A stretch of DNA of 64,000 nucleotides. It comes from UBA11540 sp045536425. GTDB taxonomy: Bacteria > Bacillota > Clostridia > Oscillospirales > Ruminococcaceae. The notes below the pieces were generated by a model that was not told where the DNA came from, made no database searches, and was given only the letters and a program-made list of their open reading frames with translations. Shown piece by piece: positions 31,514-40,401 of this stretch. The stretch lies in contig JAZSNN010000015.1 of the NCBI GenBank assembly GCA_045536425.1, positions 62,001 to 126,000 of the forward strand. Direction: 5' to 3'. The position numbers were made by a program, and so were the translations under genes. Positions within the stretch are counted from its first letter, which is position 1. Each line of letters begins with the position of its first letter.

Positions 31514-32815
31514 CTACACAATATATGCCGTGCACATAAACAAGAGTAAAAGGTTGTACAAAACAAATACAATATTCAAGAAAATCGACTTTTTCTTCTG
31601 TATTGCTCGGTTTGCTTTCTTCGAAAAGTCAAAAACCATAAGTAATGATATCAAAAGAATTGGCAGATATTCGGATATACAGCTTAAAACTCCGTTGTCA
31701 TATACAATGGCGTTTTCCAGTCCAAAAGCACCGGAAAGTATGGTTCTTGCTTCGGTTGCTGAGCTTGTAAAGAAAAGTGTAAAACCTACCAAGAGATAGC
31801 CGTAAGTAAAGATGTAATGAACAATCTTTATAGCCAACGGCTCCTTGTGGCTGAGGAGTGTTTTTTCAACAACGATAGCAATTGCAAAGAACAAAGCGGC
31901 CACTACCTTGTTCAAAGAAAAACCGTACCAAAGCGACGTTACTATGCACGACGCTGCAACAGAACAGATGAGGCAAACGGCTCCGTGACGATTGCCGCCG
32001 AATGGTATATAAACGTATTTGCGCACAAACTCAGCAAGCCCCATATTAAATCTTCTAAAAAAGTCTGTAACAGAGCCCGCCATAAACGGAAAACTGAAAT
32101 TTTGATTTATCTTAAATCCCAGCATTTTACAGATTCCCTGTGCCATCTGCGCATATCCGAGCAGCATATAGTAGAACGCGAGAATGGTGAAAACTATCCA
32201 CAGCCAAGCTCCGATAACGGTATTGGTAGAGGGATACAGCTTTTCTAACATACTGTACAGCATATCGGAGATAATGATTTTTTTGAAAAGACCGTAGATA
32301 AAAAGCGAAGCGCCGCTACCGAAATTTGCAAGAGTTTCTTTTCCCGAGCGAATCATATAGCTCACGTTAGAAACATTGAGTATGGGTCCGTAGTAAAGGC
32401 ACGGAAAGCACAAAACTGCAGAAAGATATGTGAAAATGTTTTTTTCAGCAGAACATCTACCCGACCTAATATCAAAAAGGTAAGACATTTTAGTAAAAGA
32501 TACAACAGAAACACCTAAAACAATTGGGAAAATCGAAACGTACTGTGATAGGATAAATACAGAAATATTGAAGATTACAGACAAAGAAACGTGTGTGTTT
32601 TTGACAAATTTGCTGTTGGATTTGCTGACAAAGATTGCTAAGATGTAGTCAACAAATACAAAAACCAACATCAAAGGCAGCATATACGGGTCGGTAAACA
32701 GAAGGAATAAAACCGAGGAAATAGAGACGATAATACTTCTGTATTTATTGGGTGTAAGATAATTCAAGAGTATAACAGTAGGTAAAAACAGAAATACAAA
32801 CCAAACACTATCCAA
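31514..32815 (-). CDS. MBOAT-family (AlgI/DltB-like) membrane protein lacking the catalytic His
   Basis: 433 aa with about 10-12 membrane segments. The MBOAT core is recognisable: SYLFDIRSGR near 111-120, YYGPILNVS, the basic amphipathic DFFRRFNMGLAEFVRKYVYI (251-270) and PFGGNR. Active AlgI/DltB proteins have WRRWH.SLS and the invariant LWHG. Here these read FRRFNMGLA (Asn257 for His) and LWYG (Tyr297 for His). An acyl transfer activity is therefore doubtful. TTG start at 32815 with a full AAAGGAGG SD. It forms a pair with the equally degenerate DHHW protein. Confidence 0.82.
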   Translation of the reverse strand: MDSVWFVFLFLPTVILLNYLTPNKYRSIIVSISSVLFLLFTDPYMLPLMLVFVFVDYILAIFVSKSNSKFVKNTHVSLSVIFNISVFILSQYVSIFPIVLGVSVVSFTKMSYLFDIRSGRCSAEKNIFTYLSAVLCFPCLYYGPILNVSNVSYMIRSGKETLANFGSGASLFIYGLFKKIIISDMLYSMLEKLYPSTNTVIGAWLWIVFTILAFYYMLLGYAQMAQGICKMLGFKINQNFSFPFMAGSVTDFFRRFNMGLAEFVRKYVYIPFGGNRHGAVCLICSVAASCIVTSLWYGFSLNKVVAALFFAIAIVVEKTLLSHKEPLAIKIVHYIFTYGYLLVGFTLFFTSSATEARTILSGAFGLENAIVYDNGVLSCISEYLPILLISLLMVFDFSKKANRAIQKKKSIFLNIVFVLYNLLLLFMCTAYIV

Positions 32816-32828
32816 GGTAAAACCTCCT

Positions 32829-33410
32829 TTACAGTTTTTTCATTATATCCTTTAATTCGTTGTATGTAATTAGACAATTGAGAACATCAAGCATAGAATT
32901 ACTGCTCATTCTCGTGGGCAGATTCATATATTTTAGAAGAGTTTTTCTCAAAGTACTGCTATTTTGACGTCCATTGAGTCCAAGCTCAAATAGGTCGAAT
33001 TTAGTTATCTTTCGGTCACTAGAATCAGTAATCTTGATTTGAGCCCCTGCTTTTTCAAGAGCATCTAATATAACGGAATCGTCAACACCCTCTACACCGA
33101 GCAAACCTTCTTTTGACGGAGCGTCTTTGCGCCTTTCTTTGCCTTCAATGTTTGGAATATAGGCGTGCTTTATCATTTCCTTTGGCAGTATCGAGGTGAG
33201 AAAAGCCCTGATTTTAAAACCGGCAGCATCGGAGTCGGTAAAAACAATAACACCGTTCTTCTCCCCTAGGGTTTTAATCAGTTCTCTTTTTTCTTTATCC
33301 TTAAATATACGAAATCCGTCTGTAGTGATTATGAGCGCATCGACGATTGAGGAAAGTTTGATAAGATCATATTTACCTTCGACAATTATAACTTGGGCAA
33401 TTTTTTTCAA
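32829..33410 (-). CDS. rnmV: Ribonuclease M5
   Basis: 193-aa Toprim nuclease that matures 5S rRNA with the help of L18. The Toprim Glu is in VIIVEGKYDLIKL (about 7-19) and the DxD is in GVIVFTDSDAAGFKIR. RIFKDKEKRELI and IEGKERRKDAPSKEGLLGVE are characteristic of RNase M5. The TTG start overlaps the holA stop (TTGA), indicating coupling. It is often found beside rsmA, but here rsmA lies 26 kb away. Confidence 0.93.
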   Translation of the reverse strand: MKKIAQVIIVEGKYDLIKLSSIVDALIITTDGFRIFKDKEKRELIKTLGEKNGVIVFTDSDAAGFKIRAFLTSILPKEMIKHAYIPNIEGKERRKDAPSKEGLLGVEGVDDSVILDALEKAGAQIKITDSSDRKITKFDLFELGLNGRQNSSTLRKTLLKYMNLPTRMSSNSMLDVLNCLITYNELKDIMKKL

Positions 33411-34459
33411 GAGACCATACCCTCTTTTACCACAAAAATATTGGTGATAAGTCTTTCAAGTATGAGATACTTGTCTGTACCTGTAGATTTGAGTTCGATG
33501 TCTGCTTCCACAATGAGATCAAGACACTTCTCAAGGAAAATATCTCTGTATTTTGCAGAGGCACGATATGCGTTTTCTACGCGGAAAGCAACGTTCGCCC
33601 TATAAGCAAAATCCGCCGTTATATCCGCAATGCTCTTTTGGGCATTTCTTCCTACCAGCGCTCTATAGTGGTCTAAAAAGCTCGATGAAAGCTCTGCCAG
33701 AACCGCAATAGGCTCTTCTTTTTGCATTTTCAAAAGATTCAATTTTTTGAGTGCACCCTCATAATTGCCTGCAAAAATGAATTTAGTGAGCTCAAAAACA
33801 GTCGAAGAGAGATACAGTGAAAAAAGATTTTCTATATCTTCTTTTGTGATTGTTCCCTTCTGCTTGTACATACAAAGCTTTGTGGCCTCGTTGTAGATTC
33901 TTTCAAAATCACCGTTCGCTTTCTCTGCAACCAAGTATGCATCGGCAGATGAAATGGAGCATCCCATCGATTTTACAGTTTGAACTACAAAGTCGCGAGG
34001 ATTAGCGTTAGCGCCTTTATTAGAAAAAACAAGCGAACAAGCATATTTTGAAAAGGCATCCAACACTTTTGATGCTTTGGATTTTTTAAAGTCTAACTCA
34101 TTTGAAATGCAGTAAAAGATAAGGGTTGAAAACTCCGGAATATCTTGAATCAAGGACACCAATGATTCAAGATCAGAGTCGGAAATTTGACTCAGAGGAG
34201 GGTCTGTAACAAGAATACACTTATGTTCACACATAAAAGGTGCGATTTCGCAAGAAGCTATCACCTCTTCAAAATCCATATTCTTGTCATCAAATTTAAT
34301 CAGAGAAAACTCTGTTCTGTTAGAGTTTGTAAATTTATCAATAATTGCGTTACACGCTTCACGTTTGAAGAAACTGTTATCGCCGTGTATGAAAAAAGCA
34401 CGTGCAGGCGAAGGGCTATCAAGGTGCTTGATTAGCTCTTGTACTGTTGTTATTTTCAC
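33407..34459 (-). CDS. holA: DNA polymerase III delta subunit HolA
   Basis: 350-aa clamp-loader delta subunit from GTG 34459, which overlaps the comEC stop (GTGA) and has GGGGGAG upstream; an ATG 15 nt earlier is the alternative. Features are FFIHGDNSFFKREACNAII at the N terminus, PRDFVVQTVKSMGC, AEKANGDFERIYNEATKL and the C-terminal collar domain. It opens the beta clamp within the DnaX complex. The gene order comEC-holA is common in Firmicutes. Confidence 0.92.
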   Translation of the reverse strand: MKITTVQELIKHLDSPSPARAFFIHGDNSFFKREACNAIIDKFTNSNRTEFSLIKFDDKNMDFEEVIASCEIAPFMCEHKCILVTDPPLSQISDSDLESLVSLIQDIPEFSTLIFYCISNELDFKKSKASKVLDAFSKYACSLVFSNKGANANPRDFVVQTVKSMGCSISSADAYLVAEKANGDFERIYNEATKLCMYKQKGTITKEDIENLFSLYLSSTVFELTKFIFAGNYEGALKKLNLLKMQKEEPIAVLAELSSSFLDHYRALVGRNAQKSIADITADFAYRANVAFRVENAYRASAKYRDIFLEKCLDLIVEADIELKSTGTDKYLILERLITNIFVVKEGMVS

Positions 34460-36651
34460 CACACACTCCCCCATTCTTCAGTAACGTAAAAACTAGCATC
34501 TTCAATCATAAATGTAATGCTATTATTGGTAAATGCAAAGTTATCGGTAAGATACGCCGAGTTTCTGTACATTTCGTCTTCAGTTTTGTAGTTTGTGAAA
34601 ACGATATATGACAGATTCATATAGCTTAGACCGTACGGCAACTCTTTGCTTAAAAGCATAATATCTGTTTCTTTATAGAAATCAAATAGCTCGAGCATAT
34701 TGACATCGTCATATGGGATGCAGAATATAACGCCGTCGGCGTTTAGCAATATGCATCTTACCCCGTTTTCATAATCGAAGCTAACGGTGACCCTGTTACC
34801 GATATCGACTTCACGGTTTTGAGTGATTGAAAGTATTTCTACGTTACGTTCTTGCAGTTTTCTTTCCAGAGTTTTATCGGTTTTTCTGTTGTCGATAACA
34901 AGCGTTTTAACGTCGTATTCAACAACCAGGTTAATCACATCTGCACAATCTTCGTATGTAGGAACTATCAAGGTGTCGATAGTATAGATACCGGCATTCG
35001 ACAGAGCGCTTTCGATAAAGTGTTGTTTCTCGTCTTTGCTTGTCCTATATATCACGGTGTTATGTCCTTTTTCCGATACAACCACACATCCGTTTGTATA
35101 AGTTGGCAGCGCTCTTACTGATATTTTAGAGCTGTTATTTATATTATAGCAGAAGATAGACGCAAATAAAATAATAATTGATAATATTGCTGCATGAATT
35201 TTTGCTTTGGTCTTTTGTGTATACAGTGCATATCCAAACAACACGCAGGTTGCAACTAACCAAATGACCATAAATGTGTATCTTGTGCTCACACTTGCAA
35301 ATTTAAAACTCGCAAACCAATCGGTAGATTTCACGAGAGTGAGCACAGATATGTCCGCAATAAAAGCAGGAACACAAGCCGCTCCCGAAATGACAGGAAT
35401 AGTAGCAATTAAAGTTGCAAGAAGCGAGGAAGATATGATAGTGGGCATCAGAAAAGAGGCGACGATATTTGACAAGGGAGAAACAAGGGATATCGTTCCA
35501 AACACGAAAACGTAGAACGGCATTAGCGCAACATTTGCCGAGCCGCTAACAATTAGGATATCTGAAAGTCGCATAATAGCTCTTTTTATACGTGTGCTTT
35601 CGCCCAATGCCTTCCAAACGAATTTTCTCATTGGTGGGAGAATTATTAAAATACCCGTAGTACTTACTACAGAAAGCTGTAAAGATATGTCCGCGGCACA
35701 ATATGGATTTAGCAGACACATCACAAGGCAAGCTATCGAAATAGAGGTTATTCCGTCATAATCCTGCCTTAGAACAACAGCAAGATACATAATTATGTTC
35801 ATTATTCCTGCTCGAGTAACAGACGGAGCAAACCCCGTCAAAGTCATATAGAAAAGCGTAACAAACATTGTAACAAGCGCCGCTTTGCGTATTCCAAAAC
35901 GTCTCAATAAAACAAACACAGCGCTGGAAATTATCGAAAGATGCAAACCTGATATTACGAGAACGTGACTAAGACCGGCTCTTTTGAAGGAAAGACCGAT
36001 TTCTTCGGGGACGTCGCGTTTATCGCCTAACGTTACAGCCTTTATAAATCCAAACGAAAAATCAGAAAATATTTCATCCTGAATATCTAACAGATAGTTT
36101 TTAAACTTAAATATCGTTTCTTCAAAGGGATACTGAGCAACAATATCATCATTGTAGACAAGCTCTACGTCCTCTGCATATAAAACACAGCTGTACGCCC
36201 TGCATTTTGAACGCATATAGTTTGAATCAAGAGAATCGGCGTGTGTTACTACTCCGGTAATTTCAAACTTATCTCCAAAACGTATAGTGCCTATAATATA
36301 ATTCTTAACGTATATATTACAGTATTCGCCGTCGATTTTGCATTTTAGTATGAAGCTGCTATTGTCAATACGCTTGACGTAGCCTTCAGCTTTTATCTGC
36401 GTACCGTCAAACCTCTCTGCAGGCCTTTGATAAAGAAAGTCGCTGGATAGTAATAATAACGACGCCAAAAGCGCGCCGAGAAACATCAAAACAACATTGT
36501 GCAATTTGAATTTTTTAACTATAAACAAAAGCCCTGCGCTGATTATGGCAAAGGTAATCGCAAGAGAGATGAGTGCCGCTGTGCGAAAATAAGAAAAGAC
36601 CGCTAATGAAACAAACAGAGAAAATCCTATGATCATCAGGGGTCTTTTCAT
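34456..36651 (-). CDS. comEC: ComEC/Rec2-family DNA uptake channel with degenerate metallo-beta-lactamase domain
   Basis: 731 aa. Two N-terminal membrane segments frame an OB-like DUF4131 region (about 75-165). The Competence domain (about 205-480) has GLSHVLVISGLHLSIIS, PSVTRAGIMNIIMYLAV and several helices. The C-terminal part (about 510-731) keeps the layout of the ComEC metallo-beta-lactamase domain. Its THxDxDH metal motif is replaced by VPTYEDCADVI, so the nuclease-like site appears lost. ComEC passes single-stranded DNA through the membrane. Other com genes are not in the window. Confidence 0.88.
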   Translation of the reverse strand: MKRPLMIIGFSLFVSLAVFSYFRTAALISLAITFAIISAGLLFIVKKFKLHNVVLMFLGALLASLLLLSSDFLYQRPAERFDGTQIKAEGYVKRIDNSSFILKCKIDGEYCNIYVKNYIIGTIRFGDKFEITGVVTHADSLDSNYMRSKCRAYSCVLYAEDVELVYNDDIVAQYPFEETIFKFKNYLLDIQDEIFSDFSFGFIKAVTLGDKRDVPEEIGLSFKRAGLSHVLVISGLHLSIISSAVFVLLRRFGIRKAALVTMFVTLFYMTLTGFAPSVTRAGIMNIIMYLAVVLRQDYDGITSISIACLVMCLLNPYCAADISLQLSVVSTTGILIILPPMRKFVWKALGESTRIKRAIMRLSDILIVSGSANVALMPFYVFVFGTISLVSPLSNIVASFLMPTIISSSLLATLIATIPVISGAACVPAFIADISVLTLVKSTDWFASFKFASVSTRYTFMVIWLVATCVLFGYALYTQKTKAKIHAAILSIIILFASIFCYNINNSSKISVRALPTYTNGCVVVSEKGHNTVIYRTSKDEKQHFIESALSNAGIYTIDTLIVPTYEDCADVINLVVEYDVKTLVIDNRKTDKTLERKLQERNVEILSITQNREVDIGNRVTVSFDYENGVRCILLNADGVIFCIPYDDVNMLELFDFYKETDIMLLSKELPYGLSYMNLSYIVFTNYKTEDEMYRNSAYLTDNFAFTNNSITFMIEDASFYVTEEWGSVW

Positions 36652-36666
36652 ACTTATTCACTCCAA

Positions 36667-37005
36667 TCAGCCGGGAGGCCACTTTAGACTGCGTTTTCCA
36701 AGAATATGGAAGTGCAGATGCTCAACGGATTGTCCGCCATCTTTACCGCAGTTTGTGACTACACGGTAACCATCAACAAGTTCAAGTTCTTTTGCCAATT
36801 TAGCAATAACTTCAAAAATATGTGCGACTGTAGCACTGTTAGTGCTATTTATTTCGTCTACACTTTTGATATGTGTTTTGGGAATTACCAGAAAATGAAC
36901 AGGCGCCTGTGGGTCAATGTCATTGAACGCAAGGACGAGGTCATCTTCGTAGATTTTACTACACGGAATATCGCCGTTTATTATTTTACAAAACAAACAG
37001 TCCAT
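36667..37005 (-). CDS. Histidine triad (HIT) family protein
   Basis: 112-aa HIT hydrolase of the HinT type that cleaves nucleoside phosphoramidates. The N terminus CLFCKIINGDIPCSKIYEDD and FNDIDPQAPVHFLVIPKTHI are typical, and the active-site triad is HLHFHIL near the C terminus. A zinc-type Cys pair (C4, C7... in DCLFCKI) is visible. The gene sits 11 nt after the alaS stop and 15 nt before comEC, so it is probably read from the alaS promoter. Confidence 0.94.
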   Translation of the reverse strand: MDCLFCKIINGDIPCSKIYEDDLVLAFNDIDPQAPVHFLVIPKTHIKSVDEINSTNSATVAHIFEVIAKLAKELELVDGYRVVTNCGKDGGQSVEHLHFHILGKRSLKWPPG

Positions 37006-37016
37006 ATTTCCTCCTA

Positions 37017-39650
37017 TTATTTCAACATATCGGTTATAAGTGTCATAGAGCTTTCAATAGCAGCGTCAATCTTGGTTGTATCACCAATACCTGCCATAGC
37101 ACTGTCGGGGCGTCCTCCACCCTTTCCGCCTGTAAACTCGGCAATAGCCTTGACAATTCTACCTGCATTAGCACCGTTTTTAACAGCTTCACTGCCACAA
37201 GCAACGAGAACATTTCCTTTTTCGCCGTTTACAGTTGTAAGGATTACGATTGCGTCAGCATTTTTGTCTTTAATGCGGTCGCTCATACTTCTGAGTGTTT
37301 CGGGAGCAGTGTCAGTAAGCTTGTTAACAGCCACCTTGATGTCCTTTATTACAACAGAATCCTTGAAGATATCAGAAGTTTTCATATCTGCAATTTCACG
37401 ATTGAGATCTTCTATCTTCTTATCCTTTTCCTTGAGTTCTGCACAGACAGACGCAACCTTTTCAGGAACAGCGTTGAGGTTTGCAGTTTTGAGTGTTGTA
37501 GCAATCGCTATAACATCAGACTTATATCCCTCGAGCAGAGAGAGTACTCCAAGTCCTGTAACAGCCTCAATTCTTCTAACACCGGAAGCAACAGAAGATT
37601 CGGAAACAACCTTGAAAAGTCCAATTTTTGCTGTGTTATCAATATGGGTACCGCCACAAAGTTCTACAGAGAAATCTCCGACACTGCACATACGTACAGC
37701 GTTTCCGTATTTTTCTCCAAAGAGAGCCATAGCACCGTTCTTTTTAGCGGTTTCGATATCGGTTTCAGTTGTTACAACGTCAATTCCCTTAAGAATCTTT
37801 GCGTTTACTATCTGTTCAACCTTAGAAAGCTCATCAGCGGTTACAGCAGCAAAGTGTGTAAAGTCAAAACGAAGCTTTGTGTCATCAACAAGAGAACCTG
37901 CCTGATGGACGTGGTCGCCGAGAACCTCTCTGAGAGCTGCCTGAAGAAGATGAACAGCTGTGTGATTTCTTCTGATGGCGTTTCTGCGTTCTGCATCGAG
38001 AGAAGCAGTAGCTGTGTCCCCTACTTCGATTATACCAGACTCTATAACACCTTCGTGCACAATTCTGCCGTCAATTTTTCTTACACCGGTAACCGCAAAT
38101 ACAGCATTTTCTGTGACAATCTTTCCGGTATCGGAAACCTGTCCACCGCTTTCGGAATAGAAAGGAGTTTCTTTGAGAACAACGAGAACGTCGTCGCCCA
38201 TATTAGCAGAAGAAACGATTTTGTCACCGCTGATAATAGCGGAAACTTCGGTCTTTGTAGCGTATTCGCTGTATCCTGTAAACTCTGTGCTGAGTTTGTC
38301 AATACCCTCGATTACGTTACCTTCCCAAGCAGCATCTTTGTTCTTGATGTTTGCTTTGGAACGAACCTTTTGTTCTTTAAGAAGCTCGTTAAATCCGTCC
38401 TCGTCGAGCTTGAGTCCCTTTTCCTCTACGATTTCTCTTGTGAGGTCTATTGGGAATCCAAAGGTATCATAGAGCTTGAATGCTTGTTCTCCCTTGAGAG
38501 TATCTTCTTTGTTAGCGTCCATCTCAGCGAGCATTCCGTTGAGAAGCTCCATACCGTTATCAATTGTCTTGGAGAAGGATTCTTCTTCAACACGGATAAC
38601 TTTTTTGATGTATTCGGCTTTTTCAACAAGCTCGGGGTATGCACTTGCGTTTTCTTTGATTACTGTATCGCAGACCTCATACAAAAAAGGACGCTTTATA
38701 CCAAGGAGTCTGCCGTGTCGTGCAGCACGTCTGAGAAGACGGCGAAGAACGTAGCCTCTTCCTTCGTTTTGAGGAAGAACACCGTCGCAAACCATAAATA
38801 CTGTACTTCTGATATGGTCGGTTACAACACGCAGAGAAACGTCGGATTTCTCGTTATCGTGGTATTTGATACCTGCGATATCCATAACGTGCTTCATAAT
38901 GTTCTGCACGGTGTCAACTTCAAACAGGTTTGCAACGCCCTGCATAATACAAGCAAGTCTTTCAAGACCCATACCCGTATCTATATTGGGGTGGTCAAGA
39001 GGAGTGTAGTTTCCTTCTTCGTCGCGGTTGAACTGTGTGAAAACAAGGTTCCAGAATTCTACGTATCTGTCACAGTCACATCCAACCTTACAGTCGGGAC
39101 TTCCGCAACCGTATTCCTCTCCTCTATCAAAATAGATTTCAGAGCAAGGACCGCAAGGGCCTGTACCAATCTCCCAGAAGTTGTCTTCTTTGCCGAGGAT
39201 TACGATACGGTCTGCAGGTACACCAACCTCTTCAACCCATATCTTTCTCGCTTCGTCATCATCGGTATAGGTAGATACCCAAAGTCTGTCAACAGGGATT
39301 TCTACAACCTTTGTAATAAACTCCCAAGCCCAAGCAGTAGCCTCGTGCTTGAAATAGTCGCCAAAGGAGAAGTTTCCGAGCATCTCAAAATATGTTCCGT
39401 GTCTGGAGGTTTTGCCTACGCGTTCAATATCAGGAGTACGAATGCACTTCTGGCAGGTTGTAACTCTCTTTCTAGGAGGAGTTTCAAGTCCCATAAAATA
39501 CTTTTTCAAAGGAGCCATACCGGAGTTGATGAGAAGAAGGCTCTTCTCGTCCTTTGGTACAAGCGGGAAACTGGGCATTCTAAGATGTCCCTTTGTTTCG
39601 TAGAAAGAAAGAAATTTTTCTCTGAGTTCGTTAAGTCCTGTCCATTCCAT
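37017..39650 (-). CDS. alaS: Alanyl-tRNA synthetase
   Basis: 877-aa class II synthetase of normal length. The catalytic core begins GLNELREKFLSFYETKGHLR with SFPLVPKDEKSLLLINSGMA, and GTYFEMLGNFSFGDYF is motif 2. The editing domain has HTAVHLLQAALR and the zinc site ELCGGTHIDNT. The DHHA1 C-terminal domain has GGKGGGRPDSAMAG. It charges tRNA-Ala and edits Ser/Gly. Expression is controlled by a T-box leader. A 698-codon open frame on the other strand is a codon-bias shadow. Confidence 0.98.
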   Translation of the reverse strand: MEWTGLNELREKFLSFYETKGHLRMPSFPLVPKDEKSLLLINSGMAPLKKYFMGLETPPRKRVTTCQKCIRTPDIERVGKTSRHGTYFEMLGNFSFGDYFKHEATAWAWEFITKVVEIPVDRLWVSTYTDDDEARKIWVEEVGVPADRIVILGKEDNFWEIGTGPCGPCSEIYFDRGEEYGCGSPDCKVGCDCDRYVEFWNLVFTQFNRDEEGNYTPLDHPNIDTGMGLERLACIMQGVANLFEVDTVQNIMKHVMDIAGIKYHDNEKSDVSLRVVTDHIRSTVFMVCDGVLPQNEGRGYVLRRLLRRAARHGRLLGIKRPFLYEVCDTVIKENASAYPELVEKAEYIKKVIRVEEESFSKTIDNGMELLNGMLAEMDANKEDTLKGEQAFKLYDTFGFPIDLTREIVEEKGLKLDEDGFNELLKEQKVRSKANIKNKDAAWEGNVIEGIDKLSTEFTGYSEYATKTEVSAIISGDKIVSSANMGDDVLVVLKETPFYSESGGQVSDTGKIVTENAVFAVTGVRKIDGRIVHEGVIESGIIEVGDTATASLDAERRNAIRRNHTAVHLLQAALREVLGDHVHQAGSLVDDTKLRFDFTHFAAVTADELSKVEQIVNAKILKGIDVVTTETDIETAKKNGAMALFGEKYGNAVRMCSVGDFSVELCGGTHIDNTAKIGLFKVVSESSVASGVRRIEAVTGLGVLSLLEGYKSDVIAIATTLKTANLNAVPEKVASVCAELKEKDKKIEDLNREIADMKTSDIFKDSVVIKDIKVAVNKLTDTAPETLRSMSDRIKDKNADAIVILTTVNGEKGNVLVACGSEAVKNGANAGRIVKAIAEFTGGKGGGRPDSAMAGIGDTTKIDAAIESSMTLITDMLK

Positions 39651-39665
39651 AAAAACACCTCATTA

Positions 39666-39891
39666 AAATTAAAAAGCTTTCGCCCCAAAAATATGGGACG
39701 AAAGCATAAGTTCCGTGGTACCACCCAAATTGCGCAATAAGCGCCACTTGTTACGAAATAACGGTCGTTACCGCTGCGGTTTGCCGCAGAGCTACGGGTT
39801 AGCCCCCGAGTTCCTGCCGTAAGGGATTTTCAGCTTCTTCCCTCTCTCTGTGACGGTGAAAAACGGTTAGTCCCATCATCGCTTTTACACA
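39666..39891 (-). promoter_or_regulatory. T-box leader (tRNA-Ala responsive) of alaS
   Basis: The minus strand contains the T-box sequence GGGTGGTACCACGGAA (about 39725-39711) preceded by the Stem I elements AGAGAGAGGGAAG and GCTGAAAATCCC. A GCT at 39803-39801 within GGGGGCTAACCC is a plausible alanine specifier. Uncharged tRNA-Ala would stabilise the antiterminator. The class is certain; the specifier position is inferred. Confidence 0.92.
39669..39705 (-). terminator. T-box leader terminator of alaS
   Basis: On the minus strand GCTTTCG-TCCC-ATATTTTT-GGGG-CGAAAGC is followed by TTTTTAATTTT. It competes with the antiterminator formed by the T-box. Confidence 0.9.
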
Positions 39892-39897
39892 ACCATT

Positions 39898-39926
39898 ATT
39901 ATACGCTTTTTGACAGGCTGTGTCAA
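39898..39926 (-). promoter_or_regulatory. Consensus promoter of alaS
   Basis: On the minus strand -35 TTGACA (39926-39921), 17-bp spacer, -10 TATAAT (39903-39898); a perfect SigA consensus just before the T-box leader. Confidence 0.9.
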
Positions 39927-39941
39927 TATTTTTTGAATATT

Positions 39942-40382
39942 TTATTCGTCGCAGTGGCAGTGTCCCTCTTCACAGTCGCAGGAAATCTTTCCAACGAAGG
40001 GTGTGGGGTCAATTCCTTGTCTTGTATAATAATCGGAAATTGCGGCTTTTATCGCCTGTTCAGCAAGCACAGAACAGTGAATTTTAACGGGAGGAAGTCC
40101 GTCAAGAGCCTCCACAACTGCTTTGTTTGTGAGTTTGAGAGCTTCTTCTATTGTAGCGCCCTTTATCATCTGTGTTGCGATAGAGCTCGTAGCAATGGCA
40201 GCTCCGCAACCGAATGTTTTAAATTTCACGTCAACAATAACACCATTTTCAATTTTGAGATACATCTTCATTATATCTCCACATTTAGCATTGCCGACCT
40301 CTCCTACACCGTTGGCGTCTTCAAGTTCGCCAACGTTTTGAGGATTAGCAAAATTTTCCATAACCTTTTCAGAATAAAGCAT
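39942..40382 (-). CDS. nifU: NifU/IscU-like Fe-S cluster assembly scaffold
   Basis: 146-aa scaffold on which NifS-derived sulfur and iron are assembled. The three cluster cysteines are in GNAKCGDIM, FKTFGCGAAIA and VKIHCSVLAEQA, and the conserved Asp precedes in the first. The C terminus carries an extra Cys/His-rich tail (CDCEEGHCHCDE) that may bind metal. It follows nifS by 19 nt and shares its operator-bearing promoter. A canonical isc operon (hscA, fdx) is not present, as is usual in Clostridia. Confidence 0.95.
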   Translation of the reverse strand: MLYSEKVMENFANPQNVGELEDANGVGEVGNAKCGDIMKMYLKIENGVIVDVKFKTFGCGAAIATSSIATQMIKGATIEEALKLTNKAVVEALDGLPPVKIHCSVLAEQAIKAAISDYYTRQGIDPTPFVGKISCDCEEGHCHCDE

Positions 40383-40401
40383 AGTTAAAATCCTTTCTGC
40401 A

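Noticed and set aside
37644..39740. 698-codon open frame on the plus strand, opposite alaS
   Set aside because: Lies entirely antisense to a full-length alaS, lacks an SD and any recognisable domain; it is a product of codon bias.
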